A DNA stretch of 64,000 bases from Enterobacter sichuanensis (lineage in GTDB: Bacteria; Pseudomonadota; Gammaproteobacteria; Enterobacterales; Enterobacteriaceae): positions 24,392 through 88,391 of the forward strand of contig NZ_POVL01000014.1 in NCBI RefSeq assembly GCF_002939185.1, given 5' to 3'. Shown in pieces: positions 1 through 11,029 of this stretch (its first letter is position 1; each line of letters begins with the position of its first letter). The notes below the pieces were generated by a model. That model was given only the letters and a program-made list of their open reading frames with translations. It made no database searches and was not told the DNA's origin. The translations under genes were made by a program, and so were the position numbers.

Positions 1-100
1 TCACGTGAAAGGCGCGAACCTGGTTAACGGCCTGCTTTTTATCGAACTGGAACGTGTGATTCCGGAAGAGAAAAAACCGCGTCGTATCGAAATTAACTAA
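1..100 (+). CDS. ibpA: IbpA small heat-shock protein, 3' end only
   Basis: The window opens inside this gene. From base 2 an open frame gives the last 32 residues, ending in ...PRRIEIN, with the NGLLFIEL stretch typical of the last beta-strand of the alpha-crystallin domain. IbpA is a cytoplasmic holdase that binds aggregating proteins during heat stress together with IbpB. The identification rests on this C-terminal match and on ibpB lying 136 bp downstream in the same direction, as in the E. coli ibpAB operon. The start, promoter and most of the domain lie outside the window. Confidence 0.93.
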   Translation, partial: HVKGANLVNGLLFIELERVIPEEKKPRRIEIN

Positions 101-199
101 TTTTGCGGGTCGCACGAGCGGCCCACCCAGACTTGCTTGCCGTAACGGGAGCATATGCGAATCCATCAGGATTTGCAGGAACAACTGCGCACAAAATTA

Positions 200-236
200 A
201 ACTGTGCCGAACTCGCTTCTCAGAAGGAGATTTAGT
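200..236 (+). promoter_or_regulatory. ibpB leader with occluded Shine-Dalgarno, candidate RNA thermometer
   Basis: Directly before the ibpB start the leader reads CTTCTCAGAAGGAGA. The CTTCT segment is complementary to the AGAAG that begins the ribosome-binding sequence, so the AGGAG could be masked at low temperature. In E. coli the ibpAB leader and intercistronic region are known to fold into ROSE-like thermosensor hairpins. The pairing is seen in the sequence; thermosensing here is inferred. Confidence 0.5.
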
Positions 237-665
237 ATGCGTAACTATGATTTATCCCCCTTACTGCGTCAGTGGATTGGTTTTGACAAACTGGCGAATG
301 CCCTGCAAAACACCGCTGAGCAACAGACGTTTCCGCCGTACAACATCGAAAAAAGCGACGATAACCATTATCGCATCACCCTGGCGCTGGCCGGCTTCCG
401 TCAGGAGGATCTGGATATCCAGCTTGAAGGCACGCGCCTGACCGTTAAGGGTACGCCGGAAAAACAAGAGACCGAGACCAAATGGCTGCATCAGGGGCTG
501 GTTAATCAGCCGTTTAGCCTGAGCTTTACTCTGGCAGACCATATGGATGTATCCGGCGCAACGTTTACTAACGGGCTGCTGCATATTGATCTGACCCGTA
601 ACGTGCCGGAAGCTATCGCGCCACAGCGTATCGCCATTAGCGACCGACCGGCGTTGAACAGTTAG
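237..665 (+). CDS. ibpB: IbpB small heat-shock chaperone
   Basis: The 142-residue product matches E. coli IbpB in length and almost throughout ([24 protein letters not shown] start, ...[12 protein letters not shown] end). It has an N-terminal helical arm, a central alpha-crystallin domain from about residue 35 to 125, and a C-terminal IAI tail used for oligomer contacts. It binds unfolding proteins with IbpA and hands them to DnaK and ClpB. An in-frame start exists at 204, but the ATG at 237 follows AAGGAGA at good spacing and matches the family N-terminus. It is the second gene of ibpAB; expression is probably sigma-32 dependent from upstream of the window. Confidence 0.97.
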   Translation: MRNYDLSPLLRQWIGFDKLANALQNTAEQQTFPPYNIEKSDDNHYRITLALAGFRQEDLDIQLEGTRLTVKGTPEKQETETKWLHQGLVNQPFSLSFTLADHMDVSGATFTNGLLHIDLTRNVPEAIAPQRIAISDRPALNS

Positions 666-688
666 CACTGTGCGGGCTGATGCCCGAT

Positions 689-707
689 CCTCTCCCAAAG
701 GGAGAGG
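689..707. repeat. Small inverted repeat CCTCTCCC/GGGAGAGG
   Basis: Perfect 8-bp arms with a 3-nt AAA loop lie between the ibpB stop and the terminator. The form resembles short palindromic repeats scattered in enterobacterial intergenic regions. No function is assigned. Confidence 0.5.
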
Positions 708-718
708 GAGTAAAGATA

Positions 719-744
719 AAGCCCTGCCCCGGCAGGGCTTTTTT
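719..744 (+). terminator. ibpAB rho-independent terminator
   Basis: The arms AAGCCCTGCC and GGCAGGGCTT, separated by CC, are followed by a T run. This is a strong intrinsic terminator placed 54 bp after the ibpB stop. Confidence 0.9.
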
Positions 745-786
745 GTGCGCCATCGCCCATACAACCGCCCCCGGCTCTGAGAGAAT

Positions 787-814
787 CCTTAACATAACTA
801 AGGTTATGCTAAGG
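787..814. promoter_or_regulatory. 12-bp inverted repeat before yidE
   Basis: The arms CCTTAACATAAC and GTTATGCTAAGG differ from perfect symmetry at one position and are separated by TAAG. The right arm runs into the AAGGAAGGGG ribosome-binding stretch of yidE. It could be a protein operator or, as RNA, a hairpin limiting ribosome access. Symmetry and position are seen; function is inferred. Confidence 0.5.
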
Positions 815-823
815 AAGGGGATC

Positions 824-2485
824 ATGAGTGATATCGCGTTAACCGTCAGCGTGTTGGCCCTGGTCGCCGTCGTTGGGCTATGGATTGGCAACGTCAAAAT
901 CCGCGGCGTCGGGTTTGGTATTGGCGGGGTGCTGTTTGGCGGTATTTTTGTCGGGCACTTCGCCGACAAGCTCGGGCTGGTCCTCAGCGCCGAAATGCTC
1001 CACTTTATTCAGGAATTTGGCCTGATCCTGTTTGTCTATACCATTGGCATTCAGGTGGGGCCGGGCTTCTTCGCTTCCCTTCGGGTCTCCGGACTACGCC
1101 TCAACCTGTTTGCTCTCGCGATTGTGGTGATGGGGGGGCTGGTGACCGCGCTTCTGCATAAACTTTTCGCAATCCCGCTTCCCGTGGTGCTGGGTATTTT
1201 CTCCGGGGCGGTGACCAACACGCCTGCGCTCGGTGCGGGGCAGCAAATCCTGCGTGATTTGGGTATCGAACCTGGCATTGTTGACCAGATGGGGATGAGC
1301 TATGCCATGGCCTATCCGTTTGGCATTTGCGGCATTCTGCTCTCCATGTGGCTGGTACGCGTCCTGTTTCGCATCAACGTCGATAAAGAGGCGAAAGACC
1401 ACGAAACCACGCTCACCAACGGCCATATGCCGATCAAAACCATCAATATTCGGGTCGATAACCCCAATCTGAACAATATGGCGATTCAGGACGTGCCGAT
1501 CCTGAACAGCGCCAACATTATCTGCTCGCGCCTTAAGCGCGACGATATGCTGATGGTGCCCGCGCCGGGCACCATTATTCAGCAGGGGGATCTGCTGCAC
1601 CTGGTCGGCCAGCCCGGCGATCTCAACAACGCGCGGCTGGTGATCGGTCAGGAAGTGGACACCTCGCTCTCCACCCGCGGCACCGATATGCGCGTGGAGC
1701 GCGTGGTGGTAACAAACGAGCATGTTCTCGGCAAGAAAATCCGCGATCTGCAGGTGAAAGAGCGTTACGACGTCGTGATCTCCCGCCTTAACCGCGCGGG
1801 TGTGGAACTGGTCGCCAGCCCGGAGGCCAGCCTGCAGTTTGGGGATATCCTTAACCTGGTCGGGCGGCCGTCGTCCATTGACGCCGTCGCGGATATGGTC
1901 GGTAACGCTCAGCAAAAACTGCAGCAGGTGCAGATGCTGCCGGTGTTTATTGGTATCGGGTTGGGTGTACTGCTCGGCTCCATTCCGCTGTATGTGCCGG
2001 GCTTCCCGGTGGCGCTCAAGCTGGGCCTGGCGGGCGGACCGCTGATTATGGCGCTGATCCTCGGGCGTATTGGCTGCATCGGTAAGCTCTACTGGTTTAT
2101 GCCGCCGAGCGCCAACCTGGCGCTGCGCGAGTTGGGTATTGTGCTGTTTCTGGCGGTGGTCGGGCTGAAGTCCGGCGGGGATTTTGTCGATACCCTGGTC
2201 AGAGGGGAAGGGATGAGCTGGGTCGGCTACGGCATATTCATCACGGCAATCCCGCTGCTGACGGTAGGCATACTGGCGCGTATGTTCGCTAAAATGAACT
2301 ACCTGACGCTCTGCGGCATGCTTGCGGGCTCGATGACGGACCCACCCGCACTGGCCTTTGCCAATAACCTTCACGCCACCAGCGGCGCGGCGGCGCTCTC
2401 CTACGCCACGGTTTATCCGCTGGTAATGTTCCTGCGCATTATCACCCCGCAGCTACTGGCGGTGCTGTTCTGGGGGATGAGCTAA
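824..2485 (+). CDS. yidE: YidE, AspT/YidE-family membrane transporter
   Basis: This is a 553-residue inner-membrane protein, the same length as E. coli YidE. It has two hydrophobic blocks of about five to six helices (residues about 1-180 and 390-553) flanking a cytoplasmic region with two TrkA-C/RCK-like domains (about 190-370). The family includes aspartate:alanine exchangers, but the substrate of YidE is unknown. A longer in-frame start upstream is rejected: it would run through the ibpB terminator, while the ATG at 824 follows AAGGAAGGGG and gives the [19 protein letters not shown] start of the family. The 3' end overlaps the convergent yidP gene by 33 bp. An inverted repeat just upstream may control it. 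Confidence 0.93.
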   Translation: MSDIALTVSVLALVAVVGLWIGNVKIRGVGFGIGGVLFGGIFVGHFADKLGLVLSAEMLHFIQEFGLILFVYTIGIQVGPGFFASLRVSGLRLNLFALAIVVMGGLVTALLHKLFAIPLPVVLGIFSGAVTNTPALGAGQQILRDLGIEPGIVDQMGMSYAMAYPFGICGILLSMWLVRVLFRINVDKEAKDHETTLTNGHMPIKTINIRVDNPNLNNMAIQDVPILNSANIICSRLKRDDMLMVPAPGTIIQQGDLLHLVGQPGDLNNARLVIGQEVDTSLSTRGTDMRVERVVVTNEHVLGKKIRDLQVKERYDVVISRLNRAGVELVASPEASLQFGDILNLVGRPSSIDAVADMVGNAQQKLQQVQMLPVFIGIGLGVLLGSIPLYVPGFPVALKLGLAGGPLIMALILGRIGCIGKLYWFMPPSANLALRELGIVLFLAVVGLKSGGDFVDTLVRGEGMSWVGYGIFITAIPLLTVGILARMFAKMNYLTLCGMLAGSMTDPPALAFANNLHATSGAAALSYATVYPLVMFLRIITPQLLAVLFWGMS

Positions 2486-3199
2486 CAGGTCGTCCGGGTG
2501 GATGCGCCGCAGATGGTAGTCCACTTGGTAATCGCTGGTGTTTCGGAACATGACGGAATAGTTGAGAAACTCGCCGCTGTCGCTGTAGGAAAGGGACGTG
2601 ATTCGCAGCAGCGGCGTTTGTTCCGGAAGATTCAGATAACCCGCCAGCTGTTTATCCGCCAGCACCGGCGTCAGGCTCTCGTAATTGCCGCTAATGGTGA
2701 TCCCGCACTCCTTCTCGATGTAATCAAACTTTGACCCTTCAAGATGCGCCAGAGAGAGGTTACGGAACAGCTTCACCGGCATAAAACTGTCCTCCAGCAT
2801 GAGCGGTTTTCCGTCCACGTAGCGCACCCGCCGGGAAAAGTAGATCCGCTCATCCACCTGAATCCGCAGCTGGCTGGCGATGGCGGGCGGCGCGGGCATC
2901 ACTTCGAACTGCAACACCTTGCTCTGCACCTCTTTCCCCTGCTGGCGCAACACCTCCACCAGCCCGGTGAGGTTTGTGGTTTCATGGTGAACGTCTTTAC
3001 GCGCGACAAACGTTCCGCTGCCGTGCCGCCGCTCCACCAGGCCCCAGCTCACCAGCAGATCCAGCGCTTTGCGGATGGTCATTCGCGCCACGCCGAACTC
3101 CTGCGCCAGCGCTTTTTCGCCCGGCAACGGGCTGCCGATGTTGTAGTCCGACGAATTCAGCCGCAGCCGCAACCTGTCGGCGATAGATTTGTAGATCAC
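2453..3199 (-). CDS. yidP: YidP, GntR/HutC-family regulator of alpha-glucoside genes
   Basis: The 248-residue protein has an N-terminal winged helix of the GntR type (about residues 1-70; [23 protein letters not shown] is the HTH, followed by the wing RRHGSGTFV). A C-terminal UTRA ligand-binding domain of the HutC subfamily covers about 85-235. UTRA domains sense sugar phosphates or similar metabolites. It is divergent from the aglA-aglB PTS genes, the arrangement of E. coli yidP with glvCBG, so repression of that operon is likely. It is slightly longer at the C-terminus than the E. coli protein because its stop lies inside the end of yidE. Confidence 0.88.
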   Translation of the reverse strand: MIYKSIADRLRLRLNSSDYNIGSPLPGEKALAQEFGVARMTIRKALDLLVSWGLVERRHGSGTFVARKDVHHETTNLTGLVEVLRQQGKEVQSKVLQFEVMPAPPAIASQLRIQVDERIYFSRRVRYVDGKPLMLEDSFMPVKLFRNLSLAHLEGSKFDYIEKECGITISGNYESLTPVLADKQLAGYLNLPEQTPLLRITSLSYSDSGEFLNYSVMFRNTSDYQVDYHLRRIHPDDLLAHPPEQHRQ

Positions 3200-3200
3200 C

Positions 3201-3282
3201 AGTAGACCTCTCTGCCCTTATCAGGGCGTGGATGGCGTCCTGACATGTCCATATTTACCGCAAAAAGTAGACCTGATTGGTC
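3201..3282. promoter_or_regulatory. Candidate YidP operator region between yidP and aglA
   Basis: The nonamer AGTAGACCT occurs twice, at 3201-3209 and 3266-3274. The second copy begins the inverted element GACC-TGATT-GGTC (3270-3282). HutC-type GntR regulators of the DasR/NagR kind bind sites built around GGTCTAGACC, whose half-site TAGACC is seen here. Assignment to YidP is inferred from position in the 222-bp divergent spacer, which also holds GCGAT-CACGA-ATCGC at 3300-3314. Confidence 0.45.
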
Positions 3283-3421
3283 AAAATAAAACCATGAATG
3301 CGATCACGAATCGCAGCGGCACGCCATGTTCGCGCATCAGTAAGTTCTTATGCTCACCTCACGCCAGCAAAAAACCATAAAGGCCTCTCTCCCCTACAGG
3401 TTGTTACGTGAGGATTTAAAA

Positions 3422-6363
<2,942 letters not shown>

Positions 6364-6370
6364 TCTTCCC

Positions 6371-6394
6371 GACCGGCATCGCCCGATGCCGGTC
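6371..6394 (+). terminator. Hairpin after aglB, weak terminator
   Basis: The perfect arms GACCGGCATCG and CGATGCCGGTC with a 2-nt loop are followed by CTCCTTGT rather than a proper T run. It may terminate poorly or protect the mRNA end. Confidence 0.5.
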
Positions 6395-6455
6395 TCCTTG
6401 TCCTGGTCGATTTACGCTATGCTGAAGCCTGCCTGTAGCACGACAAGGAACCTTC

Positions 6456-6803
6456 ATGAAAATTTCCCGCCTCGGCGAAGCGCCGGACTACCGCTTCTCT
6501 CTGGCCAATGAACGCACGTTTTTAGCGTGGATCCGCACCGCACTGGGTTTTCTGGCTGCAGGTGTCGGCCTCGACCAGCTCGCGCCTGATTTCGCCACGC
6601 CGTTGATTCGTGAAGTGCTGGCTCTGCTGCTGTGTCTGTTCGCGGGCGTGCTGGCGATTTACGGCTACCTGCGCTGGCTGCGCAATGAGAAGGCGATGCG
6701 TCTGAAGCAGGATCTGCCCTATACGCGCGGGCTACTCATCATCAGCGCAATCCTGCTGGCGGTGGCGGGCGTGGTGATGGTGCTGGTGTTTTATGGCGGA
6801 TAG
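6456..6803 (+). CDS. yidH: YidH, DUF202 small inner-membrane protein
   Basis: The 115-residue protein of the DUF202 family has the same length as E. coli YidH. The family signature ANERTFLAWIRTALGFLAAGVGLDQL lies at about residues 14-40 in pieces, followed by two more hydrophobic segments (about 50-68 and 90-112). It begins 92 bp after aglB with AAGGAACC before the ATG, and overlaps yidG by 11 bp, so both are made from one message. The function is unknown; the family is widespread in bacterial inner membranes and related to yeast vacuolar VTC components. Confidence 0.9.
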   Translation: MKISRLGEAPDYRFSLANERTFLAWIRTALGFLAAGVGLDQLAPDFATPLIREVLALLLCLFAGVLAIYGYLRWLRNEKAMRLKQDLPYTRGLLIISAILLAVAGVVMVLVFYGG

Positions 6804-7140
6804 CCGCAAAGCGCGACGCGAAGCGGACCCCGGCCTGCAGCCGGAGCGGACGTCGCTGGCGTGGCTGCGTACGCTGCTGGGGTATGGCGCGCTGATTGCC
6901 CTGGCGATTAAGCACAACTGGCACCGCACCGGGGCGCCGTTCTGGATCTCCGTCGTCGTACTCGCGCTGGTGGCTGTCATTTTATGGCGCTATACCCGCA
7001 GCCGTAACCTGATGGACGTGGCGCAGGACGATTTTGTACAGCCGAAGGCGGTGCGGGATAAGTTCCTGATCGCCCTGGCTGTACTGTCGCTGTCACTGCT
7101 GTTTGCGGTCACCCATATTCAGCAAATTTTGAACCTGTAG
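6793..7140 (+). CDS. yidG: YidG, DUF202 small inner-membrane protein
   Basis: This second DUF202 protein has 115 residues and the same layout as YidH: a charged start, the LQPERTSLAWLRTLLGYG signature (residues about 16-33) and three hydrophobic segments. The frame starts inside the end of yidH, giving translational coupling. It is clearly a divergent tandem paralogue. The E. coli counterpart is about five residues longer. The biochemical role is not known; the two may form a hetero-oligomer. Confidence 0.88.
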   Translation: MADSRKARREADPGLQPERTSLAWLRTLLGYGALIALAIKHNWHRTGAPFWISVVVLALVAVILWRYTRSRNLMDVAQDDFVQPKAVRDKFLIALAVLSLSLLFAVTHIQQILNL

Positions 7141-7170
7141 GCCGGGTAAGGCGCAGCCGCCACCCGGCGT
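7139..7170. repeat. REP element between yidG and dsdA
   Basis: The element GCCGGGTAAGGCGCAGC...CCACCCGGC is the usual enterobacterial REP palindrome. It fills the gap between two convergent genes and probably acts on transcript ends of both. Confidence 0.8.
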
Positions 7171-8459
7171 CATGGCTTCCCTTGAGCCAGATATTTCGCC
7201 ATCTCCTCTTCCGGTACCATGCCGCCGCCGGTCGCCCACACCAGGTGAGTGACGTTCGCATCGGAATGCACGCGCAGCGGCCCGGCCATGCCCGCCAGCG
7301 CGGACGGCTCCAGCCGAATCCCTTCCTCCTGCGCCAGCCAGCCGAGCATGTCGTACATGCTCTGATCGGAGAGCGTGTAGAACCCGTCGAGCAGGCGTTC
7401 CATCGCGCGGCCCACGAAGCCAGAGGCGCGCCCTACCGCCAGCCCGTCGGCGGCCGTCAGGTTATCAATGCCCAGATCCTGCACGGCAATCTCATCGTGC
7501 AGGCCGGTGTAGACGCCCAGCAGCATGCATGGAGAGTGCGTGGGCTCCGCGAAGAAGAAGTGGACGTTGTCACCAAAGGCCAGCTTCAGGCCAAACGCCA
7601 CGCCGCCAGGGCCACCGCCGACGCCGCACGGCAGATAGACATACAGCGGGTGTTCGGCATCCACCACGCGGCCCTGTTCGGCAAACTGTGCCTTCAGACG
7701 CTGGCCTGCAACGGCGTAGCCCAGGAACAGGGTGCGGGAGTTTTCATCATCGATAAAGAAGCAGTTCGGATCGCTTTCCGCCGCTTTGCGTCCCTGCTCC
7801 ACCGCCACGCCGTAATCCTGCTCATATTCCACGACGATGACGCCGTGGCTGCGCAGTTTGGCTTTTTTCCACTCGCGGGCGTCGGCAGACATATGCACCG
7901 TCACCTTAAAGCCGATGCGTGCGCTCATGATGCCGATGGACATCCCCAGGTTGCCGGTGGAGCCCACCGCGATGCTGTACTGGCTAAAGAAGTCCTTAAA
8001 GCGCGGCTCCAGCAGAATGCTGTAGTCGTCTTCAACGCTCAGCAACCCGGCTTCCAGCGCCAGTTTTTCCGCGTGGGTCAGCACCTCATAGATGCCGCCG
8101 CGCGCTTTAATCGAGCCGGAGATCGGCAGATGGCTGTCTTTTTTCAGCAGCAGCGTGCCGGGAATGGCTTTGCCAGATTCTTTCTCCAGACGTGCCTGCA
8201 TTGCCGGAATGGCGACCAGTTCGGATTCAATTATCCCCTTCGTGGCGGCTGTCTCCGGGAAGGCTTTCGCCAGATACGGTGCGAAGCGGCTGAGACGCGC
8301 ATGCGCGTCGTCCACGTCGGCTTTGGTCAGCCCGACATAGGGCAGCCCCTCAGCCAGCGAGGTGGTACGCGGGTTAAGCCAGGTGGTTTCTTTCAGGGCA
8401 ATCAGATCCTCAACCAGAGGAAACTGTGCGGTTAAAGTGGTGATAGTTGCGTTTTCCAT
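7170..8459 (-). CDS. dsdA: D-serine dehydratase
   Basis: The 429-residue PLP enzyme converts D-serine to pyruvate and ammonia, detoxifying it and providing carbon. The PLP-binding lysine is K118 in SGSIKARGG, the same position as in E. coli DsdA. The phosphate-binding GSTGNLG loop and the CGVGGGPGG glycine loop are both present. The C-terminus is slightly shorter than E. coli's 442 residues but includes the [17 protein letters not shown] ending. It lies 17 bp after dsdX on the same strand with dsdC divergent beyond, the standard dsdCXA arrangement. Expression should require DsdC plus D-serine. Confidence 0.95.
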   Translation of the reverse strand: MENATITTLTAQFPLVEDLIALKETTWLNPRTTSLAEGLPYVGLTKADVDDAHARLSRFAPYLAKAFPETAATKGIIESELVAIPAMQARLEKESGKAIPGTLLLKKDSHLPISGSIKARGGIYEVLTHAEKLALEAGLLSVEDDYSILLEPRFKDFFSQYSIAVGSTGNLGMSIGIMSARIGFKVTVHMSADAREWKKAKLRSHGVIVVEYEQDYGVAVEQGRKAAESDPNCFFIDDENSRTLFLGYAVAGQRLKAQFAEQGRVVDAEHPLYVYLPCGVGGGPGGVAFGLKLAFGDNVHFFFAEPTHSPCMLLGVYTGLHDEIAVQDLGIDNLTAADGLAVGRASGFVGRAMERLLDGFYTLSDQSMYDMLGWLAQEEGIRLEPSALAGMAGPLRVHSDANVTHLVWATGGGMVPEEEMAKYLAQGKP

Positions 8460-8476
8460 AATACGTCTCTTCGCGC

Positions 8477-9814
8477 TCAGATAATGAAAGAAAGCAGGAA
8501 TGTGCCGCCAAGTGCAAGCACCGAGGCGATAAACGTCGCCGTCGTATAGTATTTGAAGGTCTCATGCAGGGTCGCGCCGCAGTATTGCTTCACCAGCCAG
8601 AAGAGAGAATCGGTAACGATCGTGCAGCCAATGGCGCCAGAACCGATGGCAATGGTAATGATCTCCGGGCTGACGTTGGGGTAGAGCGGCAGCATCGGCG
8701 CGACGATAGCCGTCGCCCCCATTATCGCCACCGTGGCGGAGCCGACGGCGGCATGCAGCACCAGCGCCACCAGCCAGGCGAGCAGGATTGGGTGCATGTG
8801 CAGGTTCGAGAGAATATGCGCCAGGGAGTCCGCCAGCCCGCTGGTTTTCAGGATGGCGTTGAACGCACCGCCCGCACCGATAATCAGCAAAATATTGGCG
8901 ATAGAGCCAAACCCGTGCTCCGTATGGGTCAGCATAGCGCCCATGCCCATATGCTGGCGGATCCCCAGCAGGTAGTAGGCAACAAACACGGCGATAAACA
9001 TCGCGGTGATCGGGTTGCCGATAAATTCCAGCAGGGTATACAGCGTGCTTTCTTTCGCCATATTCAGCTCGGCGACGGTCTTCACCAGCATCAGGGCAAT
9101 CGGCAGCAGCATGGTGAACAGCGTGGCGCCCAGCGACGGCAGGGTATGCTCATCCCGCACCTTCAGGTCTGAAAATTCCGCCGGAACCGGTTTATATGGC
9201 AGACGGTTGCCGAGCAGTTTCAGGAACAGCGGGCCGCCGACCAGAGACGCCATCAGGCCCACCAGCAAACCATAGACAATCACCGTGCCGACGTCCGCCC
9301 CCAGCTTATTGGTGACAAACAGCGCAGCCGGATGCGGCGGCACCACGCAGTGCACCGCCATCAGCGCGGTACAGAGTGGAATGGCAAGCTTAAGCAGCGA
9401 GGTATTGGTCTTTTTGGCGATGGAAAACGCCAGCGGGATCAGCAGAACCACGCCCACTTCCACGAAAAGCGTAATGCCGCAGATCAGGCCCACCAGCACC
9501 ATAATCACGTCTGCTGACAGCCAGCGGCAGCGCTGCAAGGTTATCCCGATGCGCTCTGCCGCGCCGGAAACCTCCATCATCTTGCCCAGAATGGTGCCAA
9601 GACCAATCACCGCCGCCAGGAAGCCCAGCGTACCGCCAATACCGCTCTCAATGGCGTTTACCATATCCAGCGGGCTCATCCCCATCATTGCGCCGACGAA
9701 AAAGCTCGCCAGCAGCAGCGCGAGGAACGGGTGAAACTTCAGTTTTACGATGGTTAAAACAATCAACACAATGCTGATAAGCAGCGTTGTCACAACCCAG
9801 ACCGGCGATCCCAT
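8477..9814 (-). CDS. dsdX: D-serine permease, GntP family
   Basis: The 445-residue inner-membrane protein, as long as E. coli DsdX, has about 12 hydrophobic segments. The GntP/gluconate-permease family takes up gluconate-like acids or D-serine with protons; its place directly upstream of dsdA and divergent from dsdC fixes D-serine as the likely substrate. Landmarks include [19 protein letters not shown] (near 75-93) and [12 protein letters not shown] (near 155). The start ATG at 9814 follows AGGGGTGAGGT on the coding strand. Its operon is dsdXA. Confidence 0.93.
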   Translation of the reverse strand: MGSPVWVVTTLLISIVLIVLTIVKLKFHPFLALLLASFFVGAMMGMSPLDMVNAIESGIGGTLGFLAAVIGLGTILGKMMEVSGAAERIGITLQRCRWLSADVIMVLVGLICGITLFVEVGVVLLIPLAFSIAKKTNTSLLKLAIPLCTALMAVHCVVPPHPAALFVTNKLGADVGTVIVYGLLVGLMASLVGGPLFLKLLGNRLPYKPVPAEFSDLKVRDEHTLPSLGATLFTMLLPIALMLVKTVAELNMAKESTLYTLLEFIGNPITAMFIAVFVAYYLLGIRQHMGMGAMLTHTEHGFGSIANILLIIGAGGAFNAILKTSGLADSLAHILSNLHMHPILLAWLVALVLHAAVGSATVAIMGATAIVAPMLPLYPNVSPEIITIAIGSGAIGCTIVTDSLFWLVKQYCGATLHETFKYYTTATFIASVLALGGTFLLSFII

Positions 9815-9907
9815 ATCTCACCTCACCCCTATGTCTTTTGCGGGTATTGGACGAAAAAACGGCGTGGGCTGACAAACGATATAAATTGCCGTTCAGGTGA
9901 GCCAGAT

Positions 9908-9962
9908 TGAACCAACTGAGTGACTGAACTCTAAAAAGTGCAGTAATTTCGCCGTTGGTTCA
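9908..9962. promoter_or_regulatory. Inverted repeat in dsdX/dsdC divergent promoter region
   Basis: The half-sites TGAACCAAC (9908-9916) and GTTGGTTCA (9954-9962) are perfect inverted copies 37 bp apart in the spacer between dsdX and dsdC. Spaced half-sites suit a LysR-type tetramer. Binding by DsdC is inferred. Confidence 0.45.
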
Positions 9963-10018
9963 CATAAATTCACCCTCACACGGTATGCTGAGGGCAGAAA
10001 TAACGTGTGAGAATTGTG

Positions 10019-10945
10019 ATGATCGATGCGAATGACGCCAGAAACCGGCTGTTAAACGGCTGGCAGCTGTCAAAAATGTACACCTTTGAAGTGGCCGCCC
10101 GGCATGAGTCCTTCGCCCTGGCGGCGGCGGAACTCTCGCTCAGTCCCAGCGCGGTGAGCCACCGCATCAACCTGCTGGAAGAGGAGCTGGGCATTCAGCT
10201 GTTTGTCCGCTCGCACCGTAAAGTGGAGCTGACGCAGGAGGGAAAACGGGTTTACTGGACCCTTAAATCGTCCCTCGACACCCTGAATCAGGAAATTCTG
10301 GACATCAAAAATCAGGCGCTATCCGGTACGCTGACGGTCTACTCCCGCCCGTCAATCGCCCAGTGCTGGCTGGTGCCCATGCTGGGGGATTTTACCCGCC
10401 GCTACCCGTCGATATCCCTCACCATCCTGACCGGCAATGATTACGTGAACATGCAGCGAACCGGTATCGATCTGGCGCTCTATTTCGACGATACGCCATC
10501 AAACCACCTGTCTCATCACTTTCTGATGGATGAAGCGATTTTGCCCGTCTGTTCGCCGGCGTATGCCCGCGAGCATGAGCTGCTGAAAAATCCCCATAAT
10601 CTCAGCCATTGTACGTTACTGCACGACCGTCAGGCCTGGAGCAATGATTCCGGCACGGATGAGTGGCTGAGCTGGGCGCAGCATTTCGCGGTGACGATGC
10701 CGCCATCATCGGGTATTGGTTTCGATCGCTCGGACCTGGCCATTATCGCGGCCATGAATGACGTGGGGGTGGCGATGGGGAGAAAGCGGCTGGTGCAAAA
10801 GCGGCTTGAGCGGGGTGAGCTGATTGCACCGTTTGGTGAAAAGACCCTCAAATGCCATCAGCATTACTACGTCTCAACGCTACCTGGCCGTCAGTGGCCG
10901 AAAATTGATGCCTTTATTGGCTGGTTGAGAGAGCGGGTAAGCTGA
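10019..10945 (+). CDS. dsdC: DsdC, LysR-family activator of D-serine genes
   Basis: The 308-residue LysR-type regulator is very close to E. coli DsdC (RNRLLNGWQLSK, the HTH around LAAAELSLSPSAVSHRINLLEEELG, and LPGRQWPKIDAFIGWL near the end). The N-terminal winged helix covers about residues 15-75, with a substrate-binding-like effector domain from about 100. It activates dsdXA when D-serine binds and probably limits its own expression. The ATG at 10019 is preferred to the GTG at 10007 because it leaves 17 residues before the conserved HTH region, exactly as in E. coli. It is transcribed away from dsdX. Confidence 0.94.
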   Translation: MIDANDARNRLLNGWQLSKMYTFEVAARHESFALAAAELSLSPSAVSHRINLLEEELGIQLFVRSHRKVELTQEGKRVYWTLKSSLDTLNQEILDIKNQALSGTLTVYSRPSIAQCWLVPMLGDFTRRYPSISLTILTGNDYVNMQRTGIDLALYFDDTPSNHLSHHFLMDEAILPVCSPAYAREHELLKNPHNLSHCTLLHDRQAWSNDSGTDEWLSWAQHFAVTMPPSSGIGFDRSDLAIIAAMNDVGVAMGRKRLVQKRLERGELIAPFGEKTLKCHQHYYVSTLPGRQWPKIDAFIGWLRERVS

Positions 10946-11029
10946 AGAATTATTACGCTTTGACGCTACACCAAATGTGAAAAAGCGTGCTAAATACAGG
11001 TAATGCTTTCGATTTATCCAGGGTAAACC

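Noticed and set aside
680..823. N-terminal extension of yidE
   Set aside because: It would translate the ibpB terminator hairpin; length and start at 824 match the family.
1094..2374. Long minus-strand frame (426 codons) opposite yidE
   Set aside because: His/Gln/Arg-rich composition is typical of antisense readings of G+C-rich genes.
6732..6980. Minus-strand frame opposite yidH/yidG
   Set aside because: It lacks a ribosome site and resembles no family; it is a shadow of two conserved genes.
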